Assembly (NCBI GenBank): GCA_025349905.2
Contig: MU624687.1
Coordinates: 1 to 31,489, forward strand
Direction of reading: 5' to 3'
DNA length: 31,489 nt
Source: Blastocladiella britannica
Lineage: Eukaryota; Blastocladiomycota; Blastocladiomycetes; Blastocladiales; Blastocladiaceae
Position numbers and translations under genes: made by a program. Of this stretch, positions 1 through 11,881 are shown piece by piece (the stretch's first letter is position 1; each line of letters opens with the position of its first letter). The notes beneath the pieces are model-generated. The model saw only the letters and a list, made by a program, of their open reading frames with translations. It was not told the DNA's origin and made no database searches.

Positions 1-119
1 GCGATAAAACGAACGTTTTTTTCTACGTCACTTCCATCACAGAATTCCAACACCTGAACTGTTCAGTGCGCAGCCGTGTAGTGGAGAAAACACTTTCAAG
101 AGAAAATCAAAGCATTCAA

Positions 120-998
120 ATGATGGCAGCAACCGCTCCTGCGACAAGCAGCGCCGACAACCTCGACCACGAAGACGAGGACGGCATGCTACTGTCGCCC
201 CCAACAGAGTCTGGCCCACGATCAGCACCACCATTGCCACCACCACCACCACGTACTCGGTCCCGGTCCCGGTCGCGCGACCGGCCACCAGCAGCGTCAA
301 AAAGCACCACCAATAACAGCAACAATGCGACCGGACGGAGAGGCGGCATTGCACGCGCCAACAACCCGATGTTCTCGGTGCTGCTCAAGTCGGTTGCGCG
401 TGCTTCGACGCACTCGGCCGCCGAGCTCAAGACGGTTTGGTCCCGTTTTCCTCTTTACCACTTCGCAACGGCTGACGGGCTTATTTTAACAGTTAGAAGC
501 CCGTGAGGAACGGAGGAAACTCGCGCTCGAGCACGCCGCCGAAAATGGGCGCCGCCTGGCCACCGCCAAGGCTCTGCGGGCCAAGATCGCAGCCCTGGAG
601 CCCCGGATCGCGGCGGCCGAGCAGTCCTTGGTTGAGGTATATTGCTTCCATACATGCATACACATATCCATTGACTCAAAAACGATATTGCATAACAGAC
701 CGCGGACCTGCTCGAATCCGATCCGACCGACCTCATCACCACGGCGCGACCGGCCACCCGCTCGCTGGGACCTCTGCCAGCCATCACGTGGCGCCCTCGT
801 ACCCACACTGCTGCCACTCAGGCGCTGCTGGACGAACGCGTGCGCGTGCATCGCGAGTCGTGTGCGGCCAAGCTGGCGGCGGCGGCCAAGGTGCGATCAA
901 GCGGGATGGCCGAGCTCGAGGAGCTGCAGGCGTCGTTGCTGGTGGCAGAGGGGGCTGGTGGACCTGTTCCTGACGTGGAGATGGCGGAAGCGAGTTGA
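120..998 (+). CDS. Pinin/SDK/memA-domain protein, 3 exons, about 252 aa
   Basis: Exons 120-434, 493-636 and 699-998 join in phase 0 at both junctions; both introns (58 and 62 nt) are GT-AG. The N-terminus is low-complexity: an acidic stretch, a proline run and an RS-dipeptide block (RTRSRSRSRD) typical of splicing-linked proteins. It is followed by NPMFSVLLKSVAR, which resembles the RNxRMFGxLLGTL opening of the pinin domain. Exon 2 encodes a basic coiled-coil helix (LEAREERRKLALEHAAEN). Exon 3 carries ITTARPATRSLGPLPAITWRP and a helix starting TQALLDERV, resembling the end of that domain. Pinin-family proteins associate with the exon-junction and splicing machinery in the nucleus; that role is inferred from the domain only. 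The protein is much shorter than animal pinin and lacks its long RS-rich tail. A pair of ATGs lies at 120 and 123. The pinin assignment is good but rests on a short domain. Confidence 0.72.
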
Positions 999-1120
999 CT
1001 TGACAGTGGCAACGCGTCAGGTGCTGGGAAAGCAAAAAAAATGTTGCAATTCTAGGCCAAAATTATTTGGAATTATTCTATCGTCGTGCCTCGCGGTATA
1101 CTCAATTAACAGAAAAAAAA

Positions 1121-3614
1121 ATGGACTCCTCCGATGGCTCCGATTACGACGTGGACGCGTTCTTTGGTCACAAGGCGGGAGTCAAAAACGCCGGCCCTGC
1201 CAAATCCGCTCCGGCCCCTGTGACCGCCACCACTACCAGGTCTACAGCGCCGAAACGCGGTGCAGCTCCAACGCGTCAGCAACACCAACAGTCCGAAAGT
1301 GATGATGAGCAGCCAACGCAAGCCAGCGATGACGACAGCGACAGCGATGTCGACGAGGTCGCGCACGAGCCCATGGTCCTGGAACTGCCGCCACCAAAGC
1401 GCTCATCGGCCAAACCATCAAACACTACCCCTGCTGCCGCTGTCAATGACACTGCCGGCTTCGCCGAGCTCGGCGTGCACCCGACGCTCGTGCACCACTT
1501 GGCAACCCGGCTCGGGATCACGGCCCCGACCCCGATCCAGCGCGGCGTGTACCGGTCGCTGCTGGTTCCGCACAAGCCGTGCGACCGCGACTTGGCCATT
1601 CAGTCCGAGACGGGGTCCGGCAAAACTCTGGCGTTCCTGGTCCCCGTGCTGCAGCAGATCCTCTTCCCGGCCGCTGAAGACACGTCGCTGTCGCGCGACC
1701 TGGGACCGCTGATGCTGGTGCTGGCGCCGACGCGCGAACTCGCGCAGCAGATTCATGGCGTGGTCGAGTCGCTGATTCACATGGCGCGCGCGGCCCGCTC
1801 GTCCACGATTGGCGCCGATGAGTCCGACCAAAAGGAAGACGTCGAGGACGCCGAGTCCGGGATCGCCCGCCCGCGCCACTGGCTCGTGTCGTCGGTGATC
1901 ATTGGCGGCGAGTCCAAGAAATCCGAAAAGGCGCGCATTCGCAAGGGCATCAACATCTTGGTATCGACGCCCGGCCGGTTCCTGGATCACCTGCGCACCA
2001 CCCGCGCGCTCGACGTCTCGGGCGTGCGCTGGGTCGTCTTGGACGAGGCCGACCGGCTGCTTGATCTCGGGTTTGAGCGCGACCTCAAGTCCATCTTTGC
2101 GTACCTGCACGGCCTCCCCGACCCGGGTCGTAAGACTCCCGACGGGAAACCGATTGTCATTAACGAGGGGCTGCAGCCCAAGCCGCTGCCGATGCCGCCA
2201 GTCCCGGCCTGGACGCGCCGCCGCCAGGTGATTCTGTGCTCGGCCACCATGGCCAAAGTCGCGCGACTCGCGGCATGGGTGCTCAAGGACCCGCTGCGCG
2301 TATCGGCCACCGGACAGCTCAAGTCGTGGGCCAAGCTCACGAGCCGCGGCGACGGTGACGATCACGATGGCGTGGATGGTAGCGGATCCGACGACGACGA
2401 CGAGGATAACGGCGAGGGCGCAGGGTCGGGGCCCGTGGGGCTCAAGCACGAGTACCTGGTGGTGCCGCTCAAGCTCAAGCTGCACGCGCTGTGCGCGTAC
2501 CTGGCGACCATGGCCCGCGGCGCACACATCCAGGGCACGCCGCGCAAGATCATTGTGTTCTTTTCGACCCGCGGCGCCGTCGATTTCTACCACGCGGTGC
2601 TGGCCAAGTTCTTTGGCGCGAGCGACCGCACCGACCCGCTGCTGGGGTTCCAGGAGAAGCTCGACGTGCGCAAGCTGCACGGGTCCATGGACGCCAACGA
2701 GCGGAAAGCGGCCATGGCCGGGTTTGCCGGTGACGCCGCAGCCGTGGCAGCCGCCCGCGCGGCGGGGGTCGCGGCCCGTCGGCCCGCCAGCAAAAAGGGC
2801 AAAGCGTACGACGAAAACATGCCGGTGGCGTCCGGTACTCGCGGCCAAGTGCTCATCACCACCGACGTGGCCGCCCGTGGACTCGACTTGCACGGCGTCG
2901 ACTTGATTATCCAGTACGACGCGCCCACCGACGTCTCCGAGTACGTGCACCGCGTGGGCCGGACGGCTCGTGCCGGTCGTCGCGGCGCCGCGGTGCTGAT
3001 GCTGGCCCCGCACGAGGAGGATTTTGCGACCAAGATCTTGTCTGAAAAGGTGACCATGTCCAGCATCGATGTCACGGCGCTCATTGGCAAGCTCTTGCGG
3101 TGCGCGCGCACTGAAGGGGCGTGGGAAAAGGCCGCCGTGCGCCAGTGGCAGATTCCCATGGAGGACTGGGTTGCCAAGGACAAGATTGTACGTTTTCTTT
3201 TTCGTTACTCGTTTAGTGGGCGACTATTGACTTATCATAAATATAAAGGCACGCAACCTGGCCATGCTCGGGTTCCAAGCACACGTCAAGGGCTACGCGA
3301 CGTACCCGTCGGCGCTGAAACCCATCTTCCACGTGCGCAAGCTCCACCTGGGCCATCTCGCCAAGTCCTTCTGCTTGCGTGACGCCCCGACCGACTTGAG
3401 CCAGGTGCTGGGCCAGAACCAAAAGGCGGCTGCCGCATCGGCTGCCGCTGCTCCCGGTGGAAGCAAGGACTGGAAGGCCAATGGCGGCGCGCGCAAGCGC
3501 GTGTTTGCCGACGGCGTCGAGTCATACACCAAGACCGCGCAGGCGCTCCAGATGCGGGCCATGGCGTCCGAGTTTAACACGTCCATGCCTGACCGGAAGC
3601 GCCGGAGGATGTGA
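1121..3614 (+). CDS. DBP7: DEAD-box RNA helicase DBP7/DDX31-like, 2 exons, 810 aa
   Basis: Exons 1121-3187 and 3249-3614 (intron 61 nt, phase 0). The ATG follows nine A residues. All helicase motifs are visible: Q motif PTPIQ ending at Gln140, Walker A SETGSGKT at 162-169, [17 protein letters not shown] at 308-311, SAT in [21 protein letters not shown], and [11 protein letters not shown] at about 610-620. The tail downstream of the helicase core has [12 protein letters not shown] and [17 protein letters not shown], a signature of the DBP7/DDX31 branch that separates it from other DEAD-box proteins. Family role: ATP-dependent helicase of the nucleolus needed for 60S pre-ribosome assembly. The N-terminus is acidic and serine-rich. 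An acidic insertion of about 35 residues ([10 protein letters not shown]) sits between the SAT motif and the second RecA lobe, and an alanine-rich insertion precedes the [10 protein letters not shown] motif. Yeast Dbp7 is about 740 aa, so these insertions explain the extra length. Confidence 0.95.
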
Positions 3615-3650
3615 TCGTATTTAATTCAAATATATATTCTACTCTGCCTG

Positions 3651-6600
3651 TCAGAGTGAGAGCGACTGCCGCGCGTCGTCCTCAACGAGGGACGGCGGTC
3701 GTCGCTGGACTCCATCGTCTGATTGTTGTTGTGGGGTAGCCGATCCAATCGTCGGCACTGACCCGTGCCACCCCTCCGTAGCGCCCTTGACAACGCCATC
3801 GCCCATCACCAACGACGATCGCAGTTGCAAAGCGCTGTGCATCAGCTCCACCGACACGGTGGTGGCAATGGTTTCGCCGAGCCCTGCCGCCTGCGCAAAC
3901 GCGTATCCGGTGTGCGGGACCGCCACCTGCGTCTCGGCGTCAAATATCAGCGATCCGCGGAATGCGGTGGATTGCGGTCGGTGGCCACCGAGCCCGTTGT
4001 CGCCGTCATCATTACCAGCTGATGCTGCCGTGGTCGTGCTAGCCGATGCAAGGGAGCTTGCGTTGGACCGGCGCGACCCTGACCGCGACAGCGGCTGCTG
4101 CAGCGCCGATGAAGAAGCACGCACACCCGATGTTGTTGTCACGACAGCAGCAGCAGCGACGGAGACAGACGTTGGGACTGGTGGCAGCACATCCATCGCC
4201 GCCATTTCACGCACAATCTGCGCGTCGTCCGGCCGCTCGTGGTCCGACCAGTACTGCGCGACAACCCGTGGCACAATGCACGCGGCCACCGTCACCGGCA
4301 TCGACAGCCACAAACTCGGCGCCGTCAACATATCGGCGGCGGTACCCGCGAGCGCGGTGCCCGGAATCAGTGCGTACGCAGGCGCAAACATCAAGATCGT
4401 GACCGCCGAGTACAATGCGCTGAAGACTGCCAGAACTGGCATGCGGCGCATGTGCGCGGCCAAGATCAAGTGCACGGCCAGCGACGACCCGAACGCAACG
4501 TTCATGCCCTCTTGTACGACTTGCGCGCTCGAGTACCCGTTTGGGTGCGCAGACGCGTCCCAGTACACGCCGAACGGGATCGACACGCAGAGTAGGCCGT
4601 GGACCGCCGCTTCGAGCAATATCCACGGGTACCGCGGTTGTGCGATCGACACGCGAAACGACGAGTAGAGCTGCGGGTACCGCTCGAGCCACGCCTCTGG
4701 CACGTCTTGGTCCAGGATCCCCAGCGCCGACAGAGGAAGCAGCGTGAAGATCGAGTAGTAGATCGTGATGAATGTGTAGTCGTATAGCAGCGCGGCCGAG
4801 AATCTGTTGTATTTTTCTACCCGGTTATGCACCTCGTGTCGAATAAGAAGCAGTTGTAGATCGTACCCACAAACGAATTGGAACCAAAAGTAAATGAAGA
4901 TGAGCGCAACGCGCTTGTACAAGTAGTACCCGATCGCACGAACCATCCGGTGCGCTGCCCAGCGGCCGTGCACCAGCATGAGGCGAGTCAGGAACCGGAA
5001 CTGGCCCACTGCGATATCCGCCGACAGGACTGCCTGCATGCCTTCCTCGCCAGCAATGCCAATTCCTGGTACATACTTGCGTCAGTCCAAGGCCTCCAAA
5101 ATCATGGGGAAAAAAAACAAATTTACGATACCCACATCAGCGGCCTGGATCATTCCGACATCGTTGGCGCCATCTCCGATCGCCAGGGTCACGGCACCGG
5201 TAGCCTTGACCAAGAGCACAATCTGCGCCTTTTGTAATGGGGACACGCGGCAGCACATGACGTGGCGGACGCCCAAGCACAGTGCCAAAAAGTCGGCGCG
5301 CACTTGCTCGTTGGCCGGGTGAAAGACCACTCGCAACGCATCGCCATCAATCACCAGTACGCTTGCGGTCGTTGTCGTCTCGAGCTCGGCCCCGACCGCT
5401 GCCAGTCGTGCCGCCACCGCCGCCGTTTCCGGTGCGTCCCCGCCGCGAACCACAATCACCGCCATACCGTCGCAAATCAGCCGACACGCGTGGCCCACAT
5501 TGATTGCGGTCTCGATCTTGTCGCCTGTCAGCACCCACACATGCACGCCGGCTTTGTCCAGTGCGGTGATGGCCTCGGGAACGCCATCTTGAAGCCGGTC
5601 CTCGATTGCAGTGACCCCCAGCAGCGCCAAGTCGCGCTCGAGGCTCGCGGCAACCGCCGCCACCGCGTCCTCGCGCCGCGTGTCGAGCAGAGACGCCGCC
5701 GCGTGCAGATCGGCGTGCATGGAATCGAGCTCGGTAGCCGTCAGCTCGCGGTACGCGTACATGAGCGTGCGCAGCCCTTGCGCTGCAAAGTCTTCCAGGG
5801 CGGCAATGCTCCGGGCCGCGATCGACGACTGGTCGGTGCGTACTCGCGGCAAAAGAGTGGTGTCGGCGCCCTTGGTAAAGACAAACGCCCGATATTGGTG
5901 TTTTCGAGAAGTATTTGACGACGCGGTGGTTGCTCCTGCTGTACTGTGAATACAGGGAATGCGCACCACTGTCGTCATGCGCTTGCGGTCCGAGTCAAAC
6001 GCCACCGCATGCACGAGCTCGCACTGCAACACCGCACAGTCGCGCGACAGCGCATGATTTTCGGCTTCCTCAACGGAGAGCCCATGTGCCCGGGCCAGCG
6101 CAGCCGGCATCCGCACCTTGAGTTTGCCATTAGCGTCGCGGCCCAGAAACACAAACCCCAGCTCGCGCGCGGCGTTGACGAGCGCGTGCTCATCAGGAGA
6201 CTGGGCACCGTACTGGAGGTCTCTGGAGGTGGTTCCCAACTTTTTCGTGCCTTTCGAAGCGCTCGCCTTCAATTCAGTCCCGCCTTCGCCGTCATCCACA
6301 ACCACCGTATGGCACACGGCCACCGCAATCCAAAACCAGCACGCGACCGTGGCCCAGTCCGGGTCGGGCGGGTTTGCGAGCTGCCGGACCAGCCGCGTCG
6401 GCGCAAACGCGGGTGCGCGCGTCATGTACGGGTTGGGCAGAAACCGGAGCAGCGCGTTTTTGAAGTGCTCGGCGCACCGGGTCACAGCGTCGTCCTTCTT
6501 GCCACCTTTGGAGGTGGATTCGGTCCGCTCATTGGAAGCATCGCCTCCCTTCCATCCGGCCATGTCGCCAGCAAACGTCGACCCAGGCGCGATCCACACC

Positions 6601-8050
6601 GATCGAAGCCGCATCTGGTTTTGCGTCAGTGTCCCGGTCTTGTCGGAAAACACGTAGTCGATCTGGCCCAGGGCGTCGGATACTGCCCATGATCGTGTCG
6701 AGCATGGGATCCCGCGGTGCATCAGTTTGATGTCGGAGCCGATAAAATAAGACTTGAAATCATCATCGATCGTTGAGCTGGGAATGGATAAGAAAAAGAG
6801 ATAAAAGGTACCTGAAAGAGCTTGATAAAGTCGACGCAAATGTACACGCCAAGTGGTACCAGGTTCGAAAAGATGGTCATGCACGCAAAGAACGCCGCGA
6901 CAGCTCCACCCACCCCTCCCAGTTTCACGGATTCCCACAGGTCCGAGTCGCGGTACCCGTACACGTTGGGAGCCAGTCCCCACGATACGGCCGCAATAGC
7001 GCAAACTCCACACAGCACGGCGAGCAATGCCAGATTGGCCATGATTTGGCGGTTGATCCAGTGATCAATGGGCGTGCGTTTCGTGGCCATGGTACCTGCG
7101 TTTCGCCACAGCTTGGTGTCGTGGCCAGTGTACACGGCAATGCCCACGGCCCACGCGGTGTTGCGCAGGACGCATCCGCGCAGCAGCAAATTGTCCATGC
7201 TGAGCGCGTGCGATTCGGGTCCATTGGTTGACGATATCGTGGCGGTGCCGCGAAACAGGTGCAGGTTCGGGTTGGGCGGCTCAGTCTCAATGTCGACCCG
7301 CACTGCTGCCGCCGCATCGCTCGCATCGGTCTCGAGTGCGATCTCGGGACACGCGTGGCGCAGTTTGAGGTTGGTTTCGCCGTCGAGCGACTTGGTTTCC
7401 ACATAACAGGCGCCGTGGGGACCCGAGGCGCCAACCAGGAGCAAGTCGGCGGGGACTGCATCGCCTTTGCGGAGCAGAACCATGTCACCGACGCGGAGCT
7501 GTTCCCAGGTGGCAGCAGTCCAAGATGCGTCATGTTCGGATCCATGGTAAGGAGACGGAGGAGACGATGTTCTGATAGTGGACGTGGATCCTCCTCCATT
7601 GGCCGAAAGTGGCGGTTGTTGATGGTGCGCCGAGGACTGTCCATGACCACGGCGCTGAAGTCGCCGCAATACCGTTGCCTTCGAGGCATTGAGCTGGCGA
7701 TCGCTCAAGTGCCGTCGCCAGTCCTCGACAGCGTCTTTGGCGGCAGCAATGGCCATGACGCACGCCAGTGGGTACGCGGCCATGGCCGGGTCAAACGTCT
7801 GCACTTGCGGAATAAGCTGCAGGACCACCGTCAGTAAAAAATACTGGTTGGCCGCCCGCGAAAACTGCTCCAGTAAGTTCTTGGGGAGGAACGTGAGCGG
7901 CGTGTATTTTGTGGATCGGATCCGGTTGGAGCAGTAAGTCGCGTGGAGATGGGCCAGGTGCGACGCGGGATCGGTAGTCAGGTGCCGGGTGGCGGGGCTG
8001 ACAGGCGCGTTTGCGGGCCGCCGGGGCCACCATGATGATATTTGTTCCAT
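3651..8050 (-). CDS. P4-type ATPase (phospholipid flippase), 3 exons, about 1424 aa
   Basis: Exons, reading down the minus strand: 8050-6812, 6752-5132 and 5065-3651. Phases are 0 and 1 and the total divides by three. Family marks in order: NRIRSTKYTPLTFLPKNLLEQF and AANQYFLLTVVLQLIPQ around TM1-TM2; DGET at 223-226 (actuator loop); DKTGT with the phosphorylated Asp at 450; KGAD in the nucleotide-binding domain; TGDKIETAINVG; GDGAND at 939-944; GEEGMQAVLSADIAVGQFRFL; and the typical C-terminal membrane part with LGILDQDVPEAW and ending near RVVAQYW. P4-ATPases move aminophospholipids from the outer to the inner leaflet, usually with a CDC50 partner. The TM1-TM2 region looks most like the ATP8B-type branch; the substrate cannot be told. 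The TM4 motif that is usually PISL reads PLGV at 399-402. Start choice: ATG at 8050 lies about 25 residues before the conserved region; an in-frame ATG at 8125 would add 25 residues. The tail beyond the last helix is Ser/Ala-rich and disordered. Confidence 0.95.
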
Positions 8051-8342
8051 ATTTTTCAGCTTTGAGAATGGGAAATTGGGGAAAATTGAACTGCTGTGAG
8101 AGAGGTGTAACACTATTCCTTCCATTCGCTTTTTTTTCTTCCTTGGATTTAACCTCTCTCATTTGTATTTTAGCAATTATTGGAGTAATATACGCTGAAT
8201 GAATCAGGACTTTGCCGAAATCTGGAGGTGAACACGTGTATGTTTTTATTTATTCTGCTTGATGCTTTTTCGTTCTGCTGCCGCTCTTGACTTTGGACCT
8301 GATCAACGCGCGCCATTTTAAAAGCCAAAAAAATCAAAAATT
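8051..8342. promoter_or_regulatory. Shared divergent promoter region between flippase and CCT4
   Basis: 292 bp separate the flippase ATG (minus strand) from the CCT4 ATG (plus strand). The stretch is AT-richer than the flanking coding DNA, with T-rich and A-rich runs (for example around 8131-8145 and 8326-8342). It must hold both promoters and 5' leaders. No defined element such as a TATA box or factor site can be assigned with confidence. Confidence 0.55.
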
Positions 8343-10265
8343 ATGTCGACTGCCGCTGCCCCGTCCACTGGCGCCGTTGGCGCATTCAAGGACAAGACCA
8401 AGCCGGAGGAGGTCCGCAAATCCAACATTGTGGCTGCCAAGGGTACTTTTTCTTCTTCTATTACTGACTGTTGGTTGCTGTATGCTGACGCCGCCGATCT
8501 ATCTCTCGGACAGCTGTCGCCGATGCCGTCCGCACCAGTCTGGGCCCCCGTGGCATGGACAAGATGGTCCGATTAATTTTTCGATTATTGATATTGAGGA
8601 TGTGCGCCTGACCGACCTTGGCCTCGCGTACCATGCGATAAAATAGATCTCGACCGCCACCGGCGAGGTGCTCATTACCAACGACGGTGCCACCATCCTC
8701 AAGCACATGGCCGTGCTGCACCCTGCTGCGCGCATGGTACTAATATCCTTTTCGTCAATAACAACGACGAGCGATCGCCAACTAAACAAATAAACCAACA
8801 GCTTGTCGACCTCTCGGCCGCCCAGGACGTGGAGGCCGGTGACGGTACCACCTCGGTTGTTGTTCTTGCCGGCTCGCTTCTCTCTGCCGCCGACAAGCTG
8901 CTCACCAAGGGTATTTTCATTTCTTTTGAAATGATCGCATACCACTAATAAAACATTTACATAAAGGCATCCACCCGACCGCCATCGCCGAGTCCTTTAT
9001 CGCCGCGTCGTCCAAGGCGGTCGAAATCCTCACCGCCATGTCCACCAAGGTAGATCTCAGCGACCGCACGTCGCTGCTGCAGGCCGCGAGCACGTCGCTC
9101 AACTCCAAGGTGGTCTCGCAGCACTCGGGCCTGCTGTCCCCGATTGCCGTGGACGCAGTCCTCAAGGTGATTGACCCGGCGACCGCCGTGAACGTGGACT
9201 TGCGCGACGTGCGTCTGATCAAGAAGGTTGGGGGCACCATTGACGAGACGGAGATGATGGACGGCCTGGTGCTCACGCAGCCCGTGATCAAGTCGGCCGG
9301 TGGGCCGTCGCGCATGGAGAAGGCCAAGATTGCGCTGATCCAGTTCCAGCTGTCGCCACCGAAGCCCGACATGGAGAACCAGATTGTGGTCAACGACTAC
9401 CGCCAGATGGACAAGATTCTCAAGGAGGAGCGCGCGTACCTGCTCAACATGTGCAAGATCATCAAGAAGGCGGGTGCGAACGTGATTCTGATTCAAAAGT
9501 CGATCCTGCGCGACGCCGTCAACGAGCTGTCGCTGCACTTCTTGTCCAAGCTCAAGATCATGGTCATCAAGGACATTGAGCGCGACGAGGTCGAGTTCAT
9601 TTGCAAGTCCACGGGCTGCAAGCCCATTGCCGACATTGACTCGTTCAACGATGACAAGCTCGGGTACGCGGACTTGGTCGAGGAGGTGCAGTCGCACGGG
9701 TCCCGGTACGTCAAGTTTGCCGGCGCTAAAGTGCCCACCAAGACCGTATCGGTGATTTGCCGTGGCGCCAACGGGCTGGTGCTGGAGGAGGCCGAGCGCT
9801 CCCTGCACGATGCCCTTTGCGTGATCCGGTGCCTTGTCAAGAAGCGGTATGTTATTATCCCTTTTATTATGTGAAGGTAAGTTACTCACGATATGAAATA
9901 GTGCCCTGATCGCTGGTGGCGGCGCACCTGAGATGGAGGTCTCGCACCAGCTCATGAGCTACGCCAAGACGCTGACGGGCATGCAGCAATACTGCTTCCA
10001 GGCGTTTGCCGAGGCGCTGGAGGTGATTCCAATCACGCTGGCAGAAAATGCCGGTCTCAACCCGATCGCGATCGTGACCGAGCTGCGCAACCGTCACGCG
10101 CTGGGCGAGACCACCGCGGGCATCAATGTCCGCAAGGGCACCATCACCAACATTCTCGACGAGCACGTGATTCAGCCGCTGCTGGTGTGCACGTCGGCGA
10201 TCGAGCTCGCGGCCGAGACGGTCCGCATGGTGCTCAAGATTGACGACATTGTCACTGCTCGTTAA
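8343..10265 (+). CDS. CCT4: T-complex protein 1 subunit delta (CCT4), 6 exons, 531 aa
   Basis: Exons 8343-8442, 8514-8566, 8647-8736, 8802-8910, 8967-9846 and 9902-10265, all phase-consistent (1596 nt). The protein follows CCT4 along its whole length: [45 protein letters not shown], the nucleotide-binding GDGTT at 94-98, [55 protein letters not shown], and a C-terminal [22 protein letters not shown]4 is one of eight subunits of the cytosolic TRiC/CCT ring that folds actin, tubulin and other clients using ATP. Length matches the family (about 530-540 aa). The intron after MDKM has a weak donor (GTCCGA), but the join is required to restore the family sequence. Four of the five introns fall in the first 570 bp of the gene. 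Confidence 0.97.
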
Positions 10266-10478
10266 GCTCATTGGTTTCTATTGGACTTTTTGTTTACTGT
10301 TTGAGAAAATGCATTCATGTACTGATCAACCTGTTCTTGCTTTACCCCGGGTTGACCGTGGATGTCCTTGCTGTGACTGACTGGACCCGAGGAATGGAGT
10401 GAGCGGCTTTGACGGACACTGAAAAAGTTCTTTTTCCCACAAGCACACGACGCAAAAAAACAAAAAAACAAAAGGAAA

Positions 10479-11615
10479 ATGAGCAACATCACATCCGTCT
10501 TTATGGGCATCCGCGAGTACTGGACGCCGGTCCTGGCCGAATCGCGGTTCCTGACTCACGCGGTGCTGACGCCCGAGGAGTTTGTGGCCGCGGGCGACTT
10601 TCTGGTCTTCAAGTGCGGGACCTGGCGCTGGGACGCTGGCGATCCGTCCAAGCGCAAGGACTATCTGCCCGCCGACAAGCAGTTTCTGACCACCAAGAAT
10701 GGTCAGTTTTTTTTTACATTCATTTTTCTTGCCTTGGTACTGACTTGACTTTATAAAATAGTGCCGTGCCTGAAGCGGGTGCGCGAAATGGAGTACCGCG
10801 ACTCGGAAATGACGGTCGACGGCGAGCTCGGCGATGACGGGTGGCTCGCGACCCATATCCAAGGTACTTGCTTTGGACTGCTCTACTCGATCCAGCGACA
10901 TATCACAAATGACTAATGAATCAGTAATGCAGACCCCAATGCGACGGCAGCTGGCGATGCGTCAGAAGAGTCGGATCTCGACATGCTGGATGACGTGGCG
11001 GCCGAGTTTGTCGAGAAGCTGACGGTCGAAGGGTCACCGACCAAGAAGACGGTACCGCCACCCAAACCCAAGCCCGAGGCCGCGCCAGCACCAGCACCGT
11101 CGTCGTCAGCGATTCCGGACATGGACATTCCTGACATGGACGACATGGACGACATGGCCGGTGGGGTTGAGGAGGCGGACGATCCGTCGGCGGTGCGGAC
11201 GTCTTCATCAACGGCGACAACGAAGAGCCCGGGGCAATCGGGATCGTCGTCGATCGTACGCACGCGCACCTACGACCTGTCCATTACCTATGACAAGTAC
11301 TACCAGACCCCACGCCTCTCGCTGTTGGGCTATGACGAGCAGCGGCGCCCGTTGCCTCCGGCGGCAATGCTGATGGACATTTCGCAGGACCACGCCAACA
11401 AGACGGTCACGATCGAGGCCCACACGCACCTCAACGGCGTGCAGGTGGCCAGCATCCACCCGTGCCGGCACGCGGAGGTGATGCTGCGGATCATGGGCAA
11501 GATGCGCGAGGCCGGGCGCGAGGTGCGCGTGGACCAGTACCTGATTGTGTTTCTCAAGTTTATGGCTAGCGTGATTCCGACCATTGACTACGATCATACG
11601 ATGGCGCTGGAGTGA
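10479..11615 (+). CDS. ATG3: Autophagy E2-like enzyme ATG3, 3 exons, 335 aa
   Basis: Exons 10479-10701, 10762-10863 and 10933-11615; phases 1 and 1. Exon 1 encodes [29 protein letters not shown] and [15 protein letters not shown], the conserved Atg3 N-terminus. Exon 2 has [11 protein letters not shown] and GWLATHI. Exon 3 starts with a flexible acidic region (PDMDDMDDM), then [20 protein letters not shown] and the active-site block [12 protein letters not shown], with the catalytic cysteine at residue 286 of 335. ATG3 receives Atg8 from Atg7 as a thioester and transfers it to phosphatidylethanolamine on the growing autophagosome membrane. The intron-2 acceptor is the AG at 10931-10932; the AG at 10923-10924 would break the frame. 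An A-rich leader precedes the ATG. Yeast and human proteins are about 310-315 aa; the extra length lies in the flexible region. Confidence 0.96.
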
Positions 11616-11881
11616 ACCGTTGAATGCATGAGAGGTCATTCTTCTGATTCCTTGCGCTATGGTGGGTTTTGGACGCGCTTTCTCTTTCATTGTAAAATTT
11701 ACGCCCAAAAAAAAAAATAAAAACGACTACCACCGCGCATTCTAGTTTCTTTTCGGCCGCGCCCCCGTCCTGCAATAAGGCCAACCCCCTATAAAGCACC
11801 ACCATTTGGAGCTCAATCAACTCGATCGCAAAGCGCCTGTCGCGGAACGGGTCGCAAGCTTCGTCCCCGCGCTCCTCCACC

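Noticed and set aside
1418..3013. 531-codon open frame antisense to the DBP7 gene
   Set aside because: It mirrors the GC-rich codon pattern of DBP7, is rich in Arg, Gly, His and Val without any domain, and has no splice or start context of its own.
7791..8162. Alternative N-terminal frame for the flippase (starting MREVKSKEEKK)
   Set aside because: It is out of frame with the conserved flippase sequence and has no intron to correct this.
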